A DNA stretch of 64,000 bases from Shewanella xiamenensis (GCF_014647135.1 NZ_BMOP01000007.1:90919-154918), one strand, 5' to 3'. Shown: positions 1-12,282, numbered from the stretch's first letter. Numbers and translations are program-made. The notes: generated by a model from the letters alone, not told the origin.

Positions 1-672
1 CATACTCGCTGTTAGCCTGTTACTATCAATTAGGCTCAGCAAAACAGAATGAATTTAGCATATAAATAAGTCTAGATAACCGCGTAAGGTCACTGTTTTC
101 AGTGCTCGCCATAATGTCACAAAACAGTGAGATGATAAGCTGTTTTTCTGATAATGATTTTGGCTTGTTTTCATTGCTTGTCATTAAAAATCAATTGATT
201 AGTCTTGTTGTTCTTAGGTGGGAATAGAGTTTATTGAAACTGCGTCTAAAGCCATTTATTGAGGCTATCGAGAAAATACTTAGGTAGCGGTTTGGCATAC
301 TGATGTGTTTGGACGAAAAAACGGGTCTGCCGAATTGGGGTTATTCGCTATACTTATGGCGGCCTTAAGCGCATAGTCTGCTACGCCATTCCCGTGAAGA
401 ATAGTTATTTCAGCTGGTTAGTCGTACTGACGTCGAAATAATATGGCAAATTGCCTGCGCTGAAACGGTGCATTTGGGTTATTTGTCTTATCGCCATAAC
501 TGATTCGTTAGCACGGGCCCAAAAAAATAGTTTTATAAGTGTTCAAAAATAATCCTGTGCGATATGGCCGCTCTGGAGTAGAATGTCACGCTTTTTTATG
601 GCGACTCAACGTAGATTGCTGTAACGAATATTGTAATATCCCTAATTTTGTTTGATGGTAAGAGGTTTATCC
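1..672. other. Gene-free stretch upstream of typA
   Basis: No convincing coding region is seen here on either strand. A 9-bp inverted repeat (CACTGTTTT at 91-99, AAAACAGTG at 121-129) is the only clear structure; it could be the terminator or operator of a gene lying left of the window. A TAGAAT hexamer at about 577-582 is a weak -10 candidate for typA, but no good -35 accompanies it. The function of the region cannot be read from the sequence. Confidence 0.5.
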
Positions 673-2484
673 GTGCTAGAGAATTTACGTAACATCGCCA
701 TTATTGCGCACGTTGACCATGGCAAAACGACCCTGGTTGACAAGCTGCTGTCGCAATCAGGAACCCTTGAGACCCGGGGAGAAGCTACTGAGCGGGTGAT
801 GGACTCCAACGATCTTGAAAAGGAGCGTGGAATCACGATTCTGGCAAAGAACACTGCCATCAAGTGGAACGACTACCGCATCAACATCGTAGACACCCCA
901 GGCCACGCCGACTTCGGTGGTGAGGTTGAGCGCGTTCTGTCTATGGTTGACTCAGTATTACTGCTGGTTGACGCCGTTGACGGTCCAATGCCACAGACTC
1001 GCTTCGTAACCAAGAAAGCGTTCGCCCAAGGCTTAAAGCCAATCGTTGTTATCAACAAGATTGACCGCCCTGGTGCTCGCCCTGATTGGGTTATCGACCA
1101 AGTATTCGACCTGTTCGACAACTTAGGTGCGACCGACGAGCAATTAGATTTCCCAATCGTTTATGCTTCTGCATTAAACGGTTTTGCAACCTTAGATCCA
1201 GATGTTGTCAGCGAAGATATGACGCCACTGTTCCAGACTATCATTGAAAAAGTATCTCCACCTGCTGCAGATGCTGAAGGTCCGTTCCAGATGCAAATTT
1301 CTCAGCTTGATTACAACTCTTACGTAGGTGTAATCGGTGTTGGTCGCATCAAGCGTGGTAGCATCAAAGCTAACCAACAAGTGAGCGTAATTGGTGCTGA
1401 CGGTAAAGTACGCAACGGTAAAATGGGCCAAGTATTAGGTTACATGGGCTTAGAGCGTACCGAAGTTGACGTTGCAAACGCGGGCGACATCGTAGCGATT
1501 ACTGGTTTAGGCGAGCTGAAGATTTCTGACACTGTGTGTGCCGCTGGTAATGTTGAAGCACTACCACCACTATCAGTTGACGAACCAACGCTGACCATGA
1601 CGTTCCAAGTCAACACTTCACCTTTCGCAGGTAAAGAAGGTAAATACGTGACATCACGTAACATTCTTGAGCGTCTGCAACAGGAATTAGTGCACAACGT
1701 GGCACTGCGTGTTGAAGAAACCGATAGCCCAGACCGTTTCGCGGTATCTGGCCGTGGTGAATTACACTTATCTATCCTGATCGAAAACATGCGTCGTGAA
1801 GGTTACGAATTAGCGGTTTCTCGCCCAGAAGTTATCTTAAAAACCATCGATGGCGAACTGTGTGAACCATACGAAACCCTGACCGTTGACGTTGAAGAAG
1901 AGCATCAAGGTACAGTCATCGAGAAGCTGGGTATCCGTAAGGCTGAGATGAAAGATATGCAGCTTGACGGTAAAGGCCGCGTGCGCGTTGACTTTATCAT
2001 CCCAAGCCGTGGCTTAATTGGTTTCCAAACTGAGTTCTTAACTGCAACTTCTGGTACTGGTCTGATTTACCACTCATTCGATCACTACGGTCCGCACAAA
2101 GGTGGCGATATCGGTCAACGTGCTAACGGCGTATTGATCTCTAACGCTACGGGTAAGGCGCTGACATTCGCACTGTTCGGTCTGCAGGACCGCGGTCGTC
2201 TGTTTATTGGCCACGCAGCCGAAGTTTACGAAGGTCAAGTTGTGGGTATTCACTCACGTTCTAACGACCTGACAGTTAACTGTTTGAAAGGTAAGCAGCT
2301 GACTAACATGCGTGCTTCTGGTACTGACGAAGCTCAAGTACTGACTACGCCAATCACCTTAACTCTTGAGCAAGCGCTTGAGTTTATTGATGATGACGAA
2401 TTAGTTGAAGTAACACCTAAGAGCATCCGTGTTCGTAAGAAACACTTAACTGAAAACGACCGTAAGCGCGCTAGCCGCGGTTAA
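673..2484 (+). CDS. typA: Ribosome-associated GTPase TypA/BipA
   Basis: Translational GTPase of the EF-G/LepA superfamily that binds 70S ribosomes and supports 50S assembly, low-temperature growth and stress responses (family knowledge). All G motifs are visible near the N-terminus: [10 protein letters not shown] (P-loop), RGITI (switch I), DTPGH (G3) and NKID (G4). Domain II, the EF-G-like domains III/V and the BipA-specific C-terminal domain follow. The GTG at 673 is chosen because AGAGG lies about 8 bases upstream and it gives the family N-terminus [15 protein letters not shown]; the ATG at 652 would add seven unlikely residues. The 603 residues match the usual length of about 605. It is monocistronic and ends before a strong hairpin terminator. 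Confidence 0.97.
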   Translation: MLENLRNIAIIAHVDHGKTTLVDKLLSQSGTLETRGEATERVMDSNDLEKERGITILAKNTAIKWNDYRINIVDTPGHADFGGEVERVLSMVDSVLLLVDAVDGPMPQTRFVTKKAFAQGLKPIVVINKIDRPGARPDWVIDQVFDLFDNLGATDEQLDFPIVYASALNGFATLDPDVVSEDMTPLFQTIIEKVSPPAADAEGPFQMQISQLDYNSYVGVIGVGRIKRGSIKANQQVSVIGADGKVRNGKMGQVLGYMGLERTEVDVANAGDIVAITGLGELKISDTVCAAGNVEALPPLSVDEPTLTMTFQVNTSPFAGKEGKYVTSRNILERLQQELVHNVALRVEETDSPDRFAVSGRGELHLSILIENMRREGYELAVSRPEVILKTIDGELCEPYETLTVDVEEEHQGTVIEKLGIRKAEMKDMQLDGKGRVRVDFIIPSRGLIGFQTEFLTATSGTGLIYHSFDHYGPHKGGDIGQRANGVLISNATGKALTFALFGLQDRGRLFIGHAAEVYEGQVVGIHSRSNDLTVNCLKGKQLTNMRASGTDEAQVLTTPITLTLEQALEFIDDDELVEVTPKSIRVRKKHLTENDRKRASRG

Positions 2485-2528
2485 TGGTGGTTGTGGTGGG
2501 CACGTAAAGTGACTGCCATACAGTGAAT

Positions 2529-2562
2529 AAAGCCCTGCTAAGGCAACTTAGCGGGGCTTTTT
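2529..2562. terminator. Bidirectional Rho-independent terminator (typA / cyclase)
   Basis: A 14-bp stem with one G-U pair: AAAGCCCTGCTAAG (2529-2542), loop GCAA, CTTAGCGGGGCTTT (2547-2560), then more T. It lies between the convergent ends of typA and the diguanylate cyclase gene and has A/T tails on both sides, so it can serve both strands. Confidence 0.9.
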
Positions 2563-2567
2563 AATGG

Positions 2568-3596
2568 CTATATTTCAGGTTCATGTACTGAGCGTATGCA
2601 GTTACGACCTGCGGACTTCGCCAAGTAAAGGGCGGTATCTGCTTGGTGGACTAATTCTAAGGCATTATGTTTATCTGAGGGGAGTAAACACGCAACACCC
2701 ACGCTGACCGTGACAATTCCTATGTCTGTTTTAATATGGGGTATAGCAAGCGATTGAATAAGTTGATGTACGTGCTTGGCGGTGTCGAGTGCGCTTTGGT
2801 GATCCGTATTGGGGAGTAAAATAACAAATTCTTCGCCGCCATAGCGTGCAACTAATTCACCTGCCCGACGACCTGATTGAGATAAGCTGTTCGCCAGCAT
2901 CTTGAGACAGTCATCTCCTGCGAGATGGCCATAAAAATCATTAAATAATTTAAAGTGGTCAATATCGAGCATGATAAGCGAGAGTGGCGTGTTGTTGCGT
3001 TGCCCACGACTCCATTCCTTTTGCAGCATTTGATCAAACAATCTACGGTTGCCAATATTGGTTAACCCATCGGTATTGCTGAGTTTTTCGAGTCTGTTGT
3101 TCGCTTCGGCAAGTTCATAGGTTCGCGCTTGTATAATGGACTCTAGCTCTCGATTGCGCTCTTCTAAACTCGTCATCGGGTAAATTTCGCCTTGTTTTGC
3201 TAAACCATAGGGAATGGATATTCCACTATGGACGATTTTCCAATCTTGGCTTTCTTGGCGAAAAATCAGCACTAACCTTGCGGTTTCTTGGCTGAGTATC
3301 GAGTCCGGAATAGGGAGGTGTATATGGAAAAACGCTGTAATAACAATAATATCTTCGGCAAGATCCTGTAGTGAAAGATCTAACACTTCAATATAGATCC
3401 GTTCGGGGACTTGGGCGAAGTCCTGACGGGTTATTTTTACCCATTCATCTTTATTGGTGACAAGAATATCGCTGCTACCTGCATAACCACTAAAAGTATC
3501 GCTAAAGCGGGCCGTGAGTTTGTCATCCCGTGCAGCGTACATCTCAATATATTCATCAAAAAGTGACTGCATAAGTTGCAAGCGTCTCTGTCGCAT
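2568..3596 (-). CDS. Soluble diguanylate cyclase with N-terminal NTF2/SnoaL-like domain
   Basis: The C-terminal half (about residues 170-335) is a GGDEF domain with signature GGEEF at 253-257 and the metal/substrate segment LDIDHFK at about 210-216, so cyclic-di-GMP synthesis is expected. The product-inhibition site is degenerate: RAGE precedes GGEEF where active, feedback-inhibited enzymes have RxxD. Residues 1-130 resemble the NTF2/SnoaL fold (DUF4440-like), a small-molecule-binding or dimerising module. A short coiled linker (ELESIIQARTYELAEANNRLEKL region) connects them. There is no signal peptide or membrane segment. The start ATG has a good GAGGTGA ribosome site. It is a single gene, convergent with typA. 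Confidence 0.88.
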   Translation of the reverse strand: MRQRRLQLMQSLFDEYIEMYAARDDKLTARFSDTFSGYAGSSDILVTNKDEWVKITRQDFAQVPERIYIEVLDLSLQDLAEDIIVITAFFHIHLPIPDSILSQETARLVLIFRQESQDWKIVHSGISIPYGLAKQGEIYPMTSLEERNRELESIIQARTYELAEANNRLEKLSNTDGLTNIGNRRLFDQMLQKEWSRGQRNNTPLSLIMLDIDHFKLFNDFYGHLAGDDCLKMLANSLSQSGRRAGELVARYGGEEFVILLPNTDHQSALDTAKHVHQLIQSLAIPHIKTDIGIVTVSVGVACLLPSDKHNALELVHQADTALYLAKSAGRNCIRSVHEPEI

Positions 3597-6138
<2,542 letters not shown>

Positions 6139-6167
6139 TCACTGGCACTCAAGCTTATCGTGACCAT

Positions 6168-6197
6168 AAAAGGTGCAGCTTAGACTGCACCTTTTTT
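6168..6197. terminator. Bidirectional terminator after katG
   Basis: Stem AAAAGGTGCAG / CTGCACCTTTT with loop CTTAGA (6168-6195) and T-run to 6197. It lies between the convergent ends of katG and the polyferredoxin gene. Confidence 0.9.
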
Positions 6198-6223
6198 ATG
6201 TCTCTTATCAACAAATCAGAGAG

Positions 6224-7438
6224 TTAATGACCCACTCGGTCAATCACTTGGATAAGTTCCATGCGGATAGCGTCCGGTGTTTGGCTATGCCAGAATCCCG
6301 CTAAATAAGCGCCGAGTGGCAGGAGGAAGAGCGCCAATAATAACAAGACTAACAATCCTTTATGGCTAACTCTGTGACCCGATTTAAGGCCAAAACCGAG
6401 TGCCGCCGATTTAGGGCAGGCCGCCACACAGCGCATACAGGCTTGGCATTCGTCGCTGCGAACCGTGGTTTTGGTATGCACTATGATGTTGGCTGGGCAG
6501 GCGCGGGTACATTTGTCGCACTTCATGCCCTTGGCTTCGATCAGGCAATGCTGAGTATCGCGGCGGATTTTGAGTGGGCTGGCAAAACTTAACAGTCCGA
6601 GCATGGCACCATAGGGACACAAGTAGCGGCAAAAACCTTGGCGACGCCATGCGGCGAGGACGAGGATAAGAGCAAAGCAGGCTAAGGTAATAAGCCCTGG
6701 TGTGACAAAAAACAGTGCCATCTTAAGGTCGGCAATTTTGTGGTAGTTACCCTGCAGATAATAGGGAATTGACTCGCTTGGCATACCGATCACGACATAA
6801 AACAGTCCCAGCAGTAATAAGTATTTCAGCATCCGTAGTGGCCAGTCTAGCCATGCTGGGGGCGCAAGTTCTGCTTTGATAAAGCGTTTGCGCAAGGCGT
6901 AGAGGTATTCGCCGGCGAGTCCTAAGGGGCAGGCCCAGCCACAAAAGGCGCGTTTACAGAGTAGGCCAGTGAGTAGCACTGCGGCGAGCATCACTGCGGC
7001 GGCGGGGTGCGTTTGGTCCCACAGGTTGAGCGTGACTATGGCTTTTAATTCAATCCCGCCGGCGATGGGCAAAAAGGCATCGACAACATCAGGGCGCATT
7101 AACCAAGGCGTGACCCCTTGTTTGAGTTGGATAGCATTAATGCAGTATTGGATGGCGACTAAAAACAACGAGAGTGCGAGCAGGTGTTGGCAACCTTCAC
7201 GCAGGGTGTTGATTTTTATCTCGGCCTTATACTCCACCGGAGCAAACTTATGGGCAATAAGTGCAAGGGGCAAGGCAATGATTAGGGCGAGCGCCAAGGG
7301 CCAGTAGAGGCTAATCGCCACTGCGCCAACACTCAGGAGTAAGGTGGTCACTGCTCCCCATTTTTTACCGCTCCAATAGCTTAGGGAGGCGATATACATT
7401 AGGGCCAACATTAGGGTAAGGGATTCAATAAAGGTCAT
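6224..7438 (-). CDS. Membrane polyferredoxin (NapH/YccM-like 4Fe-4S protein)
   Basis: An integral membrane iron-sulfur protein. About six hydrophobic helices are interleaved with the membrane-proximal cysteine motifs CGWACPLGLAGE and CRYLCPYG typical of the NapH/NosR/CcoG superfamily. A cytoplasmic pair of 4Fe-4S clusters (CDKCTRACP and CQACMRCVAACP) is near the C-terminus, followed by a last membrane helix. Such proteins pass electrons between quinol and periplasmic or cytosolic partners; the partner is unknown because no reductase gene adjoins. Start: ATG at 7438 (MTFIESL) or a GTG at 7462 extending by eight residues; neither has a clear ribosome site. Family assignment is firm, electron acceptor unknown. 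Confidence 0.82.
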   Translation of the reverse strand: MTFIESLTLMLALMYIASLSYWSGKKWGAVTTLLLSVGAVAISLYWPLALALIIALPLALIAHKFAPVEYKAEIKINTLREGCQHLLALSLFLVAIQYCINAIQLKQGVTPWLMRPDVVDAFLPIAGGIELKAIVTLNLWDQTHPAAAVMLAAVLLTGLLCKRAFCGWACPLGLAGEYLYALRKRFIKAELAPPAWLDWPLRMLKYLLLLGLFYVVIGMPSESIPYYLQGNYHKIADLKMALFFVTPGLITLACFALILVLAAWRRQGFCRYLCPYGAMLGLLSFASPLKIRRDTQHCLIEAKGMKCDKCTRACPANIIVHTKTTVRSDECQACMRCVAACPKSAALGFGLKSGHRVSHKGLLVLLLLALFLLPLGAYLAGFWHSQTPDAIRMELIQVIDRVGH

Positions 7439-7748
7439 GTTAATACTGCAAATAGAATACACGTATTCAATCGGAGCAATCTTTTGTAGATAAGTTTATG
7501 AGCCTAAAGTGAATTTGTGCGTTAGATCCAATATTGATTGAATCATCACACTAAAGCGCGCCATCGCTCACAAAGCTAAAAATCTTAGCCTTGCACAAAC
7601 GAAACTGGGAATGCAGGGAGGATAAAATCAACAGCAAACCGCCATCGCAGCTTGCCGAAGTGTTTAGAGGGTTAGAGCATCAGTGCTAAGCTGTTAATTC
7701 AGATTGGTTTGACGGAATTAACAGCCAGTTTGAGCAAGCTAAATGGCC
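7439..7748. other. Intergenic region with a perfect inverted repeat
   Basis: No gene is seen. The region holds an 11-bp perfect inverted repeat GCTGTTAATTC (7690-7700) / GAATTAACAGC (7715-7725) with a 14-base spacer, just downstream of the DUF2959 gene as transcribed. It may be its terminator or processing hairpin, though it lacks a T-tract. It should also hold the promoter of the polyferredoxin gene. Confidence 0.5.
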
Positions 7749-8402
7749 TTACCCTTTTGAGTTCTCAAGGGCCTCGATAAATCGAGTAGACTCATTGATA
7801 GATTTATTCATTTCTTTGATTAAGCCTGAGATATCCGTTTGTAAGTTGGCAAATTCACCTTTAATCGCGCCTATCGCCTGGGCATTTAAGTTATGCTTTA
7901 AATACAGCATATTGTCTTTCATAGCGGTGAGAATGGGCGGCATTTTTGATTCGGCGCGGCGCATGGTTTTAATCAACTGCTCGTAGGAGCGACGGGTTTC
8001 CTTGAGCTTAGTTTCGCTGTTGCGGCGTAGGCTCGCTTTGCTGATCTCACCAATTTCCGTTTGCCACTCATCGAATAGCGCCTCGGCAACATCTTCGACC
8101 TTGTTGATGCGATTACTTACGTCATCGGCGGCACTTTGGGCTGACTCGTATTCATCTTTAGCCTTGTTATAGGCTTTTTCGAGGTTGCCACCATTGTGGT
8201 TGAGTAGGGCTTGCATCTCCTCGAGTGCTGAGCTGAACTCTTTTTGCGCATCCTCTTGGGATTCTTTCGCGGCTTTCACTCTGTCGACCATAATGTCGCG
8301 CTTGTGGTAGCCCACTTTTTCCATGGCACCGTAATAGGCACTCTGGCAGCCCGTCAGCAATAGCGTTGCCGCTATCAGACTAGAGGTGATCAATCTTTTC
8401 AT
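7749..8402 (-). CDS. DUF2959 lipoprotein
   Basis: A 217-residue lipoprotein: the signal peptide ends in the lipobox LLTGC, and the rest is almost wholly alpha-helical and rich in E, K, A and Q. A long charged coiled-coil-like middle runs from about residue 30 to the C-terminus. The pattern matches the DUF2959 family of gamma-proteobacterial lipoproteins, whose function is unknown to me. Start ATG at 8402 is preferred over an upstream in-frame codon because GGAA lies 6 bases before it and it begins directly with the signal peptide MKRLITSS. It follows the small membrane protein gene by about 30 bases and is probably cotranscribed with it. Confidence 0.8.
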   Translation of the reverse strand: MKRLITSSLIAATLLLTGCQSAYYGAMEKVGYHKRDIMVDRVKAAKESQEDAQKEFSSALEEMQALLNHNGGNLEKAYNKAKDEYESAQSAADDVSNRINKVEDVAEALFDEWQTEIGEISKASLRRNSETKLKETRRSYEQLIKTMRRAESKMPPILTAMKDNMLYLKHNLNAQAIGAIKGEFANLQTDISGLIKEMNKSINESTRFIEALENSKG

Positions 8403-8431
8403 TGGGTATTCCGTCACTGAGTCAGATGAAG

Positions 8432-8653
8432 TTAGTCGGCCTTAAAACGTGCCGCATCGATAATGCTCCAGAGGTGAAAGATAGCACCAATTACCGCGGG
8501 CACAATTAACCACCAAAGGGCGTAGCCGACTACAGTGACCACGAAGAATAGCAATGCTGCCAAAATTCGCCCTTGTAGCAGTTGGCCTAGGCCGGGGAAA
8601 AACAGACTAGCGATTGCGGCGATAACATTGCCAGTGGATCCTTGTTGTGACAT
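8432..8653 (-). CDS. Small two-helix membrane protein
   Basis: 73 residues with two hydrophobic segments: one around residues 9-24 with an FFPGLGQLLQG turn, and a longer one around 30-60. The GLGQ turn recalls the TM2/DUF5683 group of small membrane proteins. ATG at 8653 has a perfect ribosome site (AAGGAG, 7 bases). It sits immediately upstream of the DUF2959 lipoprotein in the same direction. Function is unknown; a helper of the envelope lipoprotein is a guess from position. Confidence 0.75.
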   Translation of the reverse strand: MSQQGSTGNVIAAIASLFFPGLGQLLQGRILAALLFFVVTVVGYALWWLIVPAVIGAIFHLWSIIDAARFKAD

Positions 8654-8734
8654 CAATTCACTCCTTAGACTTGTAAATTAAGTGTTTATTGTACGAAGAT
8701 AACGAGTCTATACCAACAGAATCAAGAGAAACCC

Positions 8735-9748
8735 GTGACTAAGAAGATAGATCTGGCACAAATTCGAGTCTTACTCCTTGGGATTTGGCACTTCCTGCTG
8801 CATTTACGCCAGCGCCTAGTAGAAGATCAAATCAATATTCGTGCGGGCCACTTGGCCTATGTCACCCTATTATCGCTCGTTCCTATGGTGGCGGTGACTA
8901 TGTCTATGTTGTCGGCGTTTCCTGTGTTTAAGGGGATCCGCGGCCAAATTGAAGCCTTCGTTTACGAGAATTTTTTACCCGCAGCGGGCGATACGGTACA
9001 AGTCTATATCAATGAATTTGTGGGTAATGCCTCTAAAGGCACTGCGGTGGGGATTGCGGCCTTAGTGGTGGTGGCGATTATGCTGATCTCCGCCATAGAT
9101 AAGTCACTGAATAATATTTGGCGCACTAAGGAAAAACGTTCTGTGGTCGTGGCCTTTTCCATGTATTGGATGGTGATTACCTTAGGCCCTGTGCTGGTGG
9201 GGGCGAGCCTAGTGGCGACTTCCTACGTGGTGTCGTTAAAGCTGTTTGAGGGCGACACCTTATCTGGCGTAATGCCGCTGTTTATCGAACGTTTGCCGAT
9301 GTTATTTTCGGTGGCCGCGTTTTTACTGCTGTATATGGTGGTACCGAATCAAAAGGTGAAGTTTTGGCACGCACTACTCGGTGCTGTGGTGGCTGCCTTG
9401 CTATTCGAGTTGGGGAAAAAAGGTTTTGCCTTGTATGTGACGAAATTTCCAAGTTATGAAGCCATTTATGGTGCGCTGGCGACCATTCCTATTCTATTTG
9501 TTTGGGTATATTTATCTTGGATGATCGTGCTGCTGGGCGCCGAAATTACCGCCGCCATGCCCGAGTATTTGGACTATGAGTCCAGCAGCGATATCAACGA
9601 AACTAACCTCGAGGGTCAACCTTTAGCGGCGCAGGATACACCCGCCGCGCAGCTAGAAACCACATCCGCCCAATCAAGCCAAGTGCTTGAGACGACAGGT
9701 GAACTTGCGGCAAACGCGCCTTCATCGACTACACTGGATAAGCCGTAG
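8735..9748 (+). CDS. yihY: YihY/BrkB family inner-membrane protein
   Basis: 337-residue polytopic protein with about six membrane helices. The family start region is recognisable ([19 protein letters not shown]), as is the last helix pair ending in [13 protein letters not shown]. The final 60 residues are hydrophilic, rich in T, S, A and Q, and presumably disordered. The family was once annotated as ribonuclease BN in error; its true role is unsettled. GTG start. The order yihY ... dtd - yiiD-type thioesterase that follows is the one known from E. coli, supporting orthology. Confidence 0.88.
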   Translation: MTKKIDLAQIRVLLLGIWHFLLHLRQRLVEDQINIRAGHLAYVTLLSLVPMVAVTMSMLSAFPVFKGIRGQIEAFVYENFLPAAGDTVQVYINEFVGNASKGTAVGIAALVVVAIMLISAIDKSLNNIWRTKEKRSVVVAFSMYWMVITLGPVLVGASLVATSYVVSLKLFEGDTLSGVMPLFIERLPMLFSVAAFLLLYMVVPNQKVKFWHALLGAVVAALLFELGKKGFALYVTKFPSYEAIYGALATIPILFVWVYLSWMIVLLGAEITAAMPEYLDYESSSDINETNLEGQPLAAQDTPAAQLETTSAQSSQVLETTGELAANAPSSTTLDKP

Positions 9749-9793
9749 CTAAGTTATCATTCACCAAGACATTCAACGAGTCTTATCCCACCT

Positions 9794-10750
9794 ATGATCA
9801 CTGATGCCCATCCGCTTGCCGCTTTTATCCGCCGTGATTGGCTGATGATGGGCAATGGGCAGCAGTTGCATCTCGCTCAATATGGTAATCCGCAGGGTAT
9901 CCCGCTGCTTTATCTGCATGGTGGTCCTGGCGCAGGCGCTAGTGTGAGTGAGCTCAGTTTATTTAACCTAGAGCACTATTGGATTTTACTGCTAGATCAA
10001 CGAGGTGCGGGGCAATCGCTGCCTGCTGGCGAGTTGGAACATAACCATTTAAATGGACTCATCAGCGATATTGAGGCGATTCGCATTCACTTAGGCATAG
10101 CGCGTTGGTGCTTAGCGGGTGGCTCATTTGGCGCCACCTTAGCCTTAATTTACAGTGGGTTATTTCCGCAGCGGGTAATAGCTCAAGTATTATGGGCGCT
10201 GTTTATTCCATCAAAAGAAGGGATTGAATGGCTCTATGCGCCCTCGGGCGCAGCGCAGTTATATCCACAGGCTTACCGTGAATTTGCCGCGCCTTCTATT
10301 GGATTGGCGGATTTATTTACGCATTATCAGCTAGGATTTAACGCCCAAGATGAAGCAACCCGTCATGAATTTGCCCGTCGCTGGATCCAATGGGAATTAA
10401 CCCTAGCGGGCGTACCAACTGGCCTACCTAAGCGGCTTGCGCCGCCGCTATTCGCCTTAGCTCAAATAGAGCTGCACTATGCGCAAAATGATTACTTCAA
10501 TATGTTCAGTGTATTACAACGGGTTACATCTCAAGTCTCTGCGCGTACCCTGCTATTACAAGGCACGCAGGATGCTGTCTGTCCGGCACGCTTATTAGCC
10601 GCATTTGGGGCAAAAATCGATAACCCTTGGATACAAATCCACACTATTGTTGATGGCGGGCATTCGCTGAATAGTGAAATACTCTCACTTGCCGTCACAC
10701 TCGAAATTCAAGCCATGTGGTCTTGGATAAAGCGACAGGAGTTTGCATGA
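9794..10750 (+). CDS. Prolyl iminopeptidase-like alpha/beta hydrolase
   Basis: Alpha/beta-hydrolase of the S33 proline iminopeptidase group: oxyanion motif HGGPGAG (about residues 42-48), LLDQRGAGQS, nucleophile elbow GGSFGATLAL, a cap domain in the middle, and the catalytic His near the C-terminus (VDGGHS). The usual elbow is GGSWGSTLAL, so Trp is replaced by Phe. It should remove N-terminal proline from peptides, but other ester or amide substrates are possible. Cytoplasmic, 318 residues. Its stop overlaps the start of the following lipoprotein gene (ATGA), so the two are translationally coupled. Confidence 0.83.
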   Translation: MITDAHPLAAFIRRDWLMMGNGQQLHLAQYGNPQGIPLLYLHGGPGAGASVSELSLFNLEHYWILLLDQRGAGQSLPAGELEHNHLNGLISDIEAIRIHLGIARWCLAGGSFGATLALIYSGLFPQRVIAQVLWALFIPSKEGIEWLYAPSGAAQLYPQAYREFAAPSIGLADLFTHYQLGFNAQDEATRHEFARRWIQWELTLAGVPTGLPKRLAPPLFALAQIELHYAQNDYFNMFSVLQRVTSQVSARTLLLQGTQDAVCPARLLAAFGAKIDNPWIQIHTIVDGGHSLNSEILSLAVTLEIQAMWSWIKRQEFA

Positions 10751-11346
10751 AATTAGCTATGATTATTGCCGCCATTTTAGGATTAACGGCCTGCGCGGCC
10801 ACCTCATCCTCACCCCCAGAACCTCAATCCTCATCTTCTGCGGTAGAATCCGAGGTGCGTGCTCCCGTGGCGCCTAAAGTGGTGCAGTTGGCTGGAATGA
10901 CCAATGAGGCTGCCGCCGATACCTTGTATCAGGCTTTAATCGATGCCAACTATTTAGCCACCAAAGTTGGGGCGGATAAGGTTGCGGTGCAATTTGGCAA
11001 TAATGATTTTATGCTCGAACCCAGTATGAATGCTGCGGGGATTGACCGTATTCTGATGAACCGTTTTTATGCGGTGCATCCACAGTTGCAGGCCAGCCCT
11101 GAACTGCCCGCGGTGATTGGCGAACTAAACGCCAAGCTAAACTTCGCTAAATTTGTATTGCGCGAGCAAGGTGCGGTGATCCAAATCCAAGGTACTGTGA
11201 CCTTTGCTGATAAGGTCGAAATCGAGGAGCTTCGCCGTTTTATGCTGTGGACCGATGGCGGCTTGGCTGAAATCGCTAAGTCCTTGCCGGAGGGAATTGA
11301 GCAGTATCTGCGCCCAATTCCTTTGATGCCCGTTGTTAAGTCTTAA
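10747..11346 (+). CDS. Hypothetical lipoprotein
   Basis: 199 residues. The signal peptide of about 17 residues ends in the lipobox LTAC; a low-complexity S/P/E linker follows, then a mixed alpha/beta domain of about 150 residues that I do not recognise. Start at 10747 overlaps the preceding stop codon and gives a clean lipoprotein signal; the upstream ATG at 10717 would place ten extra residues before it. It lies between a hydrolase and dtd in one transcription unit, which gives no functional hint. Confidence 0.75.
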   Translation: MKLAMIIAAILGLTACAATSSSPPEPQSSSSAVESEVRAPVAPKVVQLAGMTNEAAADTLYQALIDANYLATKVGADKVAVQFGNNDFMLEPSMNAAGIDRILMNRFYAVHPQLQASPELPAVIGELNAKLNFAKFVLREQGAVIQIQGTVTFADKVEIEELRRFMLWTDGGLAEIAKSLPEGIEQYLRPIPLMPVVKS

Positions 11347-11361
11347 TTTAAAGGAAAAATT

Positions 11362-11799
11362 GTGATCGCTTTAATTCAAAGAGTCAGCCGCGCCAGTGTG
11401 GTTGTAGATAATCAAACCATAGGTGCAATTGATAAGGGCTTGTTAGTTTTACTTGGGGTTGAGCAGGAAGATAACCGCGAGAAGATGGAAAAGCTGGCTA
11501 CTAAAGTGATGAGTTATCGAGTGTTTTCCGACGAAAACGGCAAAATGAACCTCAATTTGACTCAAGCGGGAGGTTCGCTTTTAGTGGTATCCCAATTTAC
11601 CTTGGCCGCTGATACTGAGCGTGGGCTAAGGCCGAGCTTTTCGGGCGCGGGTACGCCTGAGCAAGCGCTTGGCCTGTATGAAGAGTTTGTCGCCTTTTGC
11701 CGCGCCAAGGGCGTGACTACCGAAACAGGGCAATTTGCTGCTGATATGAAGGTTGAACTGGTCAACGATGGCCCAGTGACCTTCCATTTACAGGTTTAA
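11362..11799 (+). CDS. dtd: D-aminoacyl-tRNA deacylase
   Basis: Hydrolyses D-aminoacyl-tRNA (for example D-Tyr-tRNA) and glycyl-tRNA(Ala) for translational proofreading. The 145 residues carry the two cross-subunit active-site motifs: SQFTL at about residue 77 and the Gly-cisPro loop region NDGPVTF at the C-terminus. GTG start preceded by AAAGGAAAAA. Cytoplasmic homodimer by family. Adjacent to the YiiD C-terminal-type thioesterase as in E. coli. Confidence 0.96.
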   Translation: MIALIQRVSRASVVVDNQTIGAIDKGLLVLLGVEQEDNREKMEKLATKVMSYRVFSDENGKMNLNLTQAGGSLLVVSQFTLAADTERGLRPSFSGAGTPEQALGLYEEFVAFCRAKGVTTETGQFAADMKVELVNDGPVTFHLQV

Positions 11800-11838
11800 C
11801 CTACGGGACAGTGTGCCAACGGCAGTAAGGACATGCAC

Positions 11839-12282
11839 ATGGACGAATTATTAAACCAATTACGCCAGACCTGGCACCGCACGATACCTGTGAGTGAGTT
11901 TATGCAGATAGCGCCGCTGTCATTTACTGATGGTGAATTGAGCGTGAGTGCGCCACTCGCGCCGAATATCAATCTGCATCACACCATGTTTGCGGGCAGC
12001 ATTTATACCCTTATGACCCTCACAGGTTGGGGCATGGTATGGCTGCAACAGCAACTCCTTAATGTGGATGGCGACATAGTGTTAGCCGATGCCCATATCC
12101 GTTACTTGGCGCCCATTCGCAATCAACCTATTGCACGCGTGGTATGGCAGGATGCCAGTTTAGCGGGCTTATCTGTGGGGCGAAAAGCCAAAGTTCGACT
12201 TGTGGTTAAGCTTTACTGTGAAGATCTGCTCTGCGCTGAGTTTTCAGGCCTGTATATTAGCCTTCCAGTCATTAAGAAATAG
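11839..12282 (+). CDS. Stand-alone YiiD C-terminal-type thioesterase domain
   Basis: 147 residues with a single hotdog fold recognised as the domain at the C-terminus of E. coli YiiD (FabY), which is encoded just after dtd there. The conserved core NLHHTMFAGSIYTLMTLTGW and the LADAHIRYLAPI strand are visible. The N-terminal acetyltransferase domain of E. coli YiiD is absent, so this is the thioesterase-like half alone. Likely substrate is an acyl-ACP or acyl-CoA. Start at 11839 rather than 11833 because AAGGA then sits 7-8 bases upstream. Confidence 0.82.
   Translation: MDELLNQLRQTWHRTIPVSEFMQIAPLSFTDGELSVSAPLAPNINLHHTMFAGSIYTLMTLTGWGMVWLQQQLLNVDGDIVLADAHIRYLAPIRNQPIARVVWQDASLAGLSVGRKAKVRLVVKLYCEDLLCAEFSGLYISLPVIKK

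Noticed and set aside
7439..7600. FNR-like box TTGAT-N3-ATCAT upstream of the polyferredoxin gene
   Set aside because: Spacing is 3 instead of 4 and the right half is imperfect; not strong enough to call.
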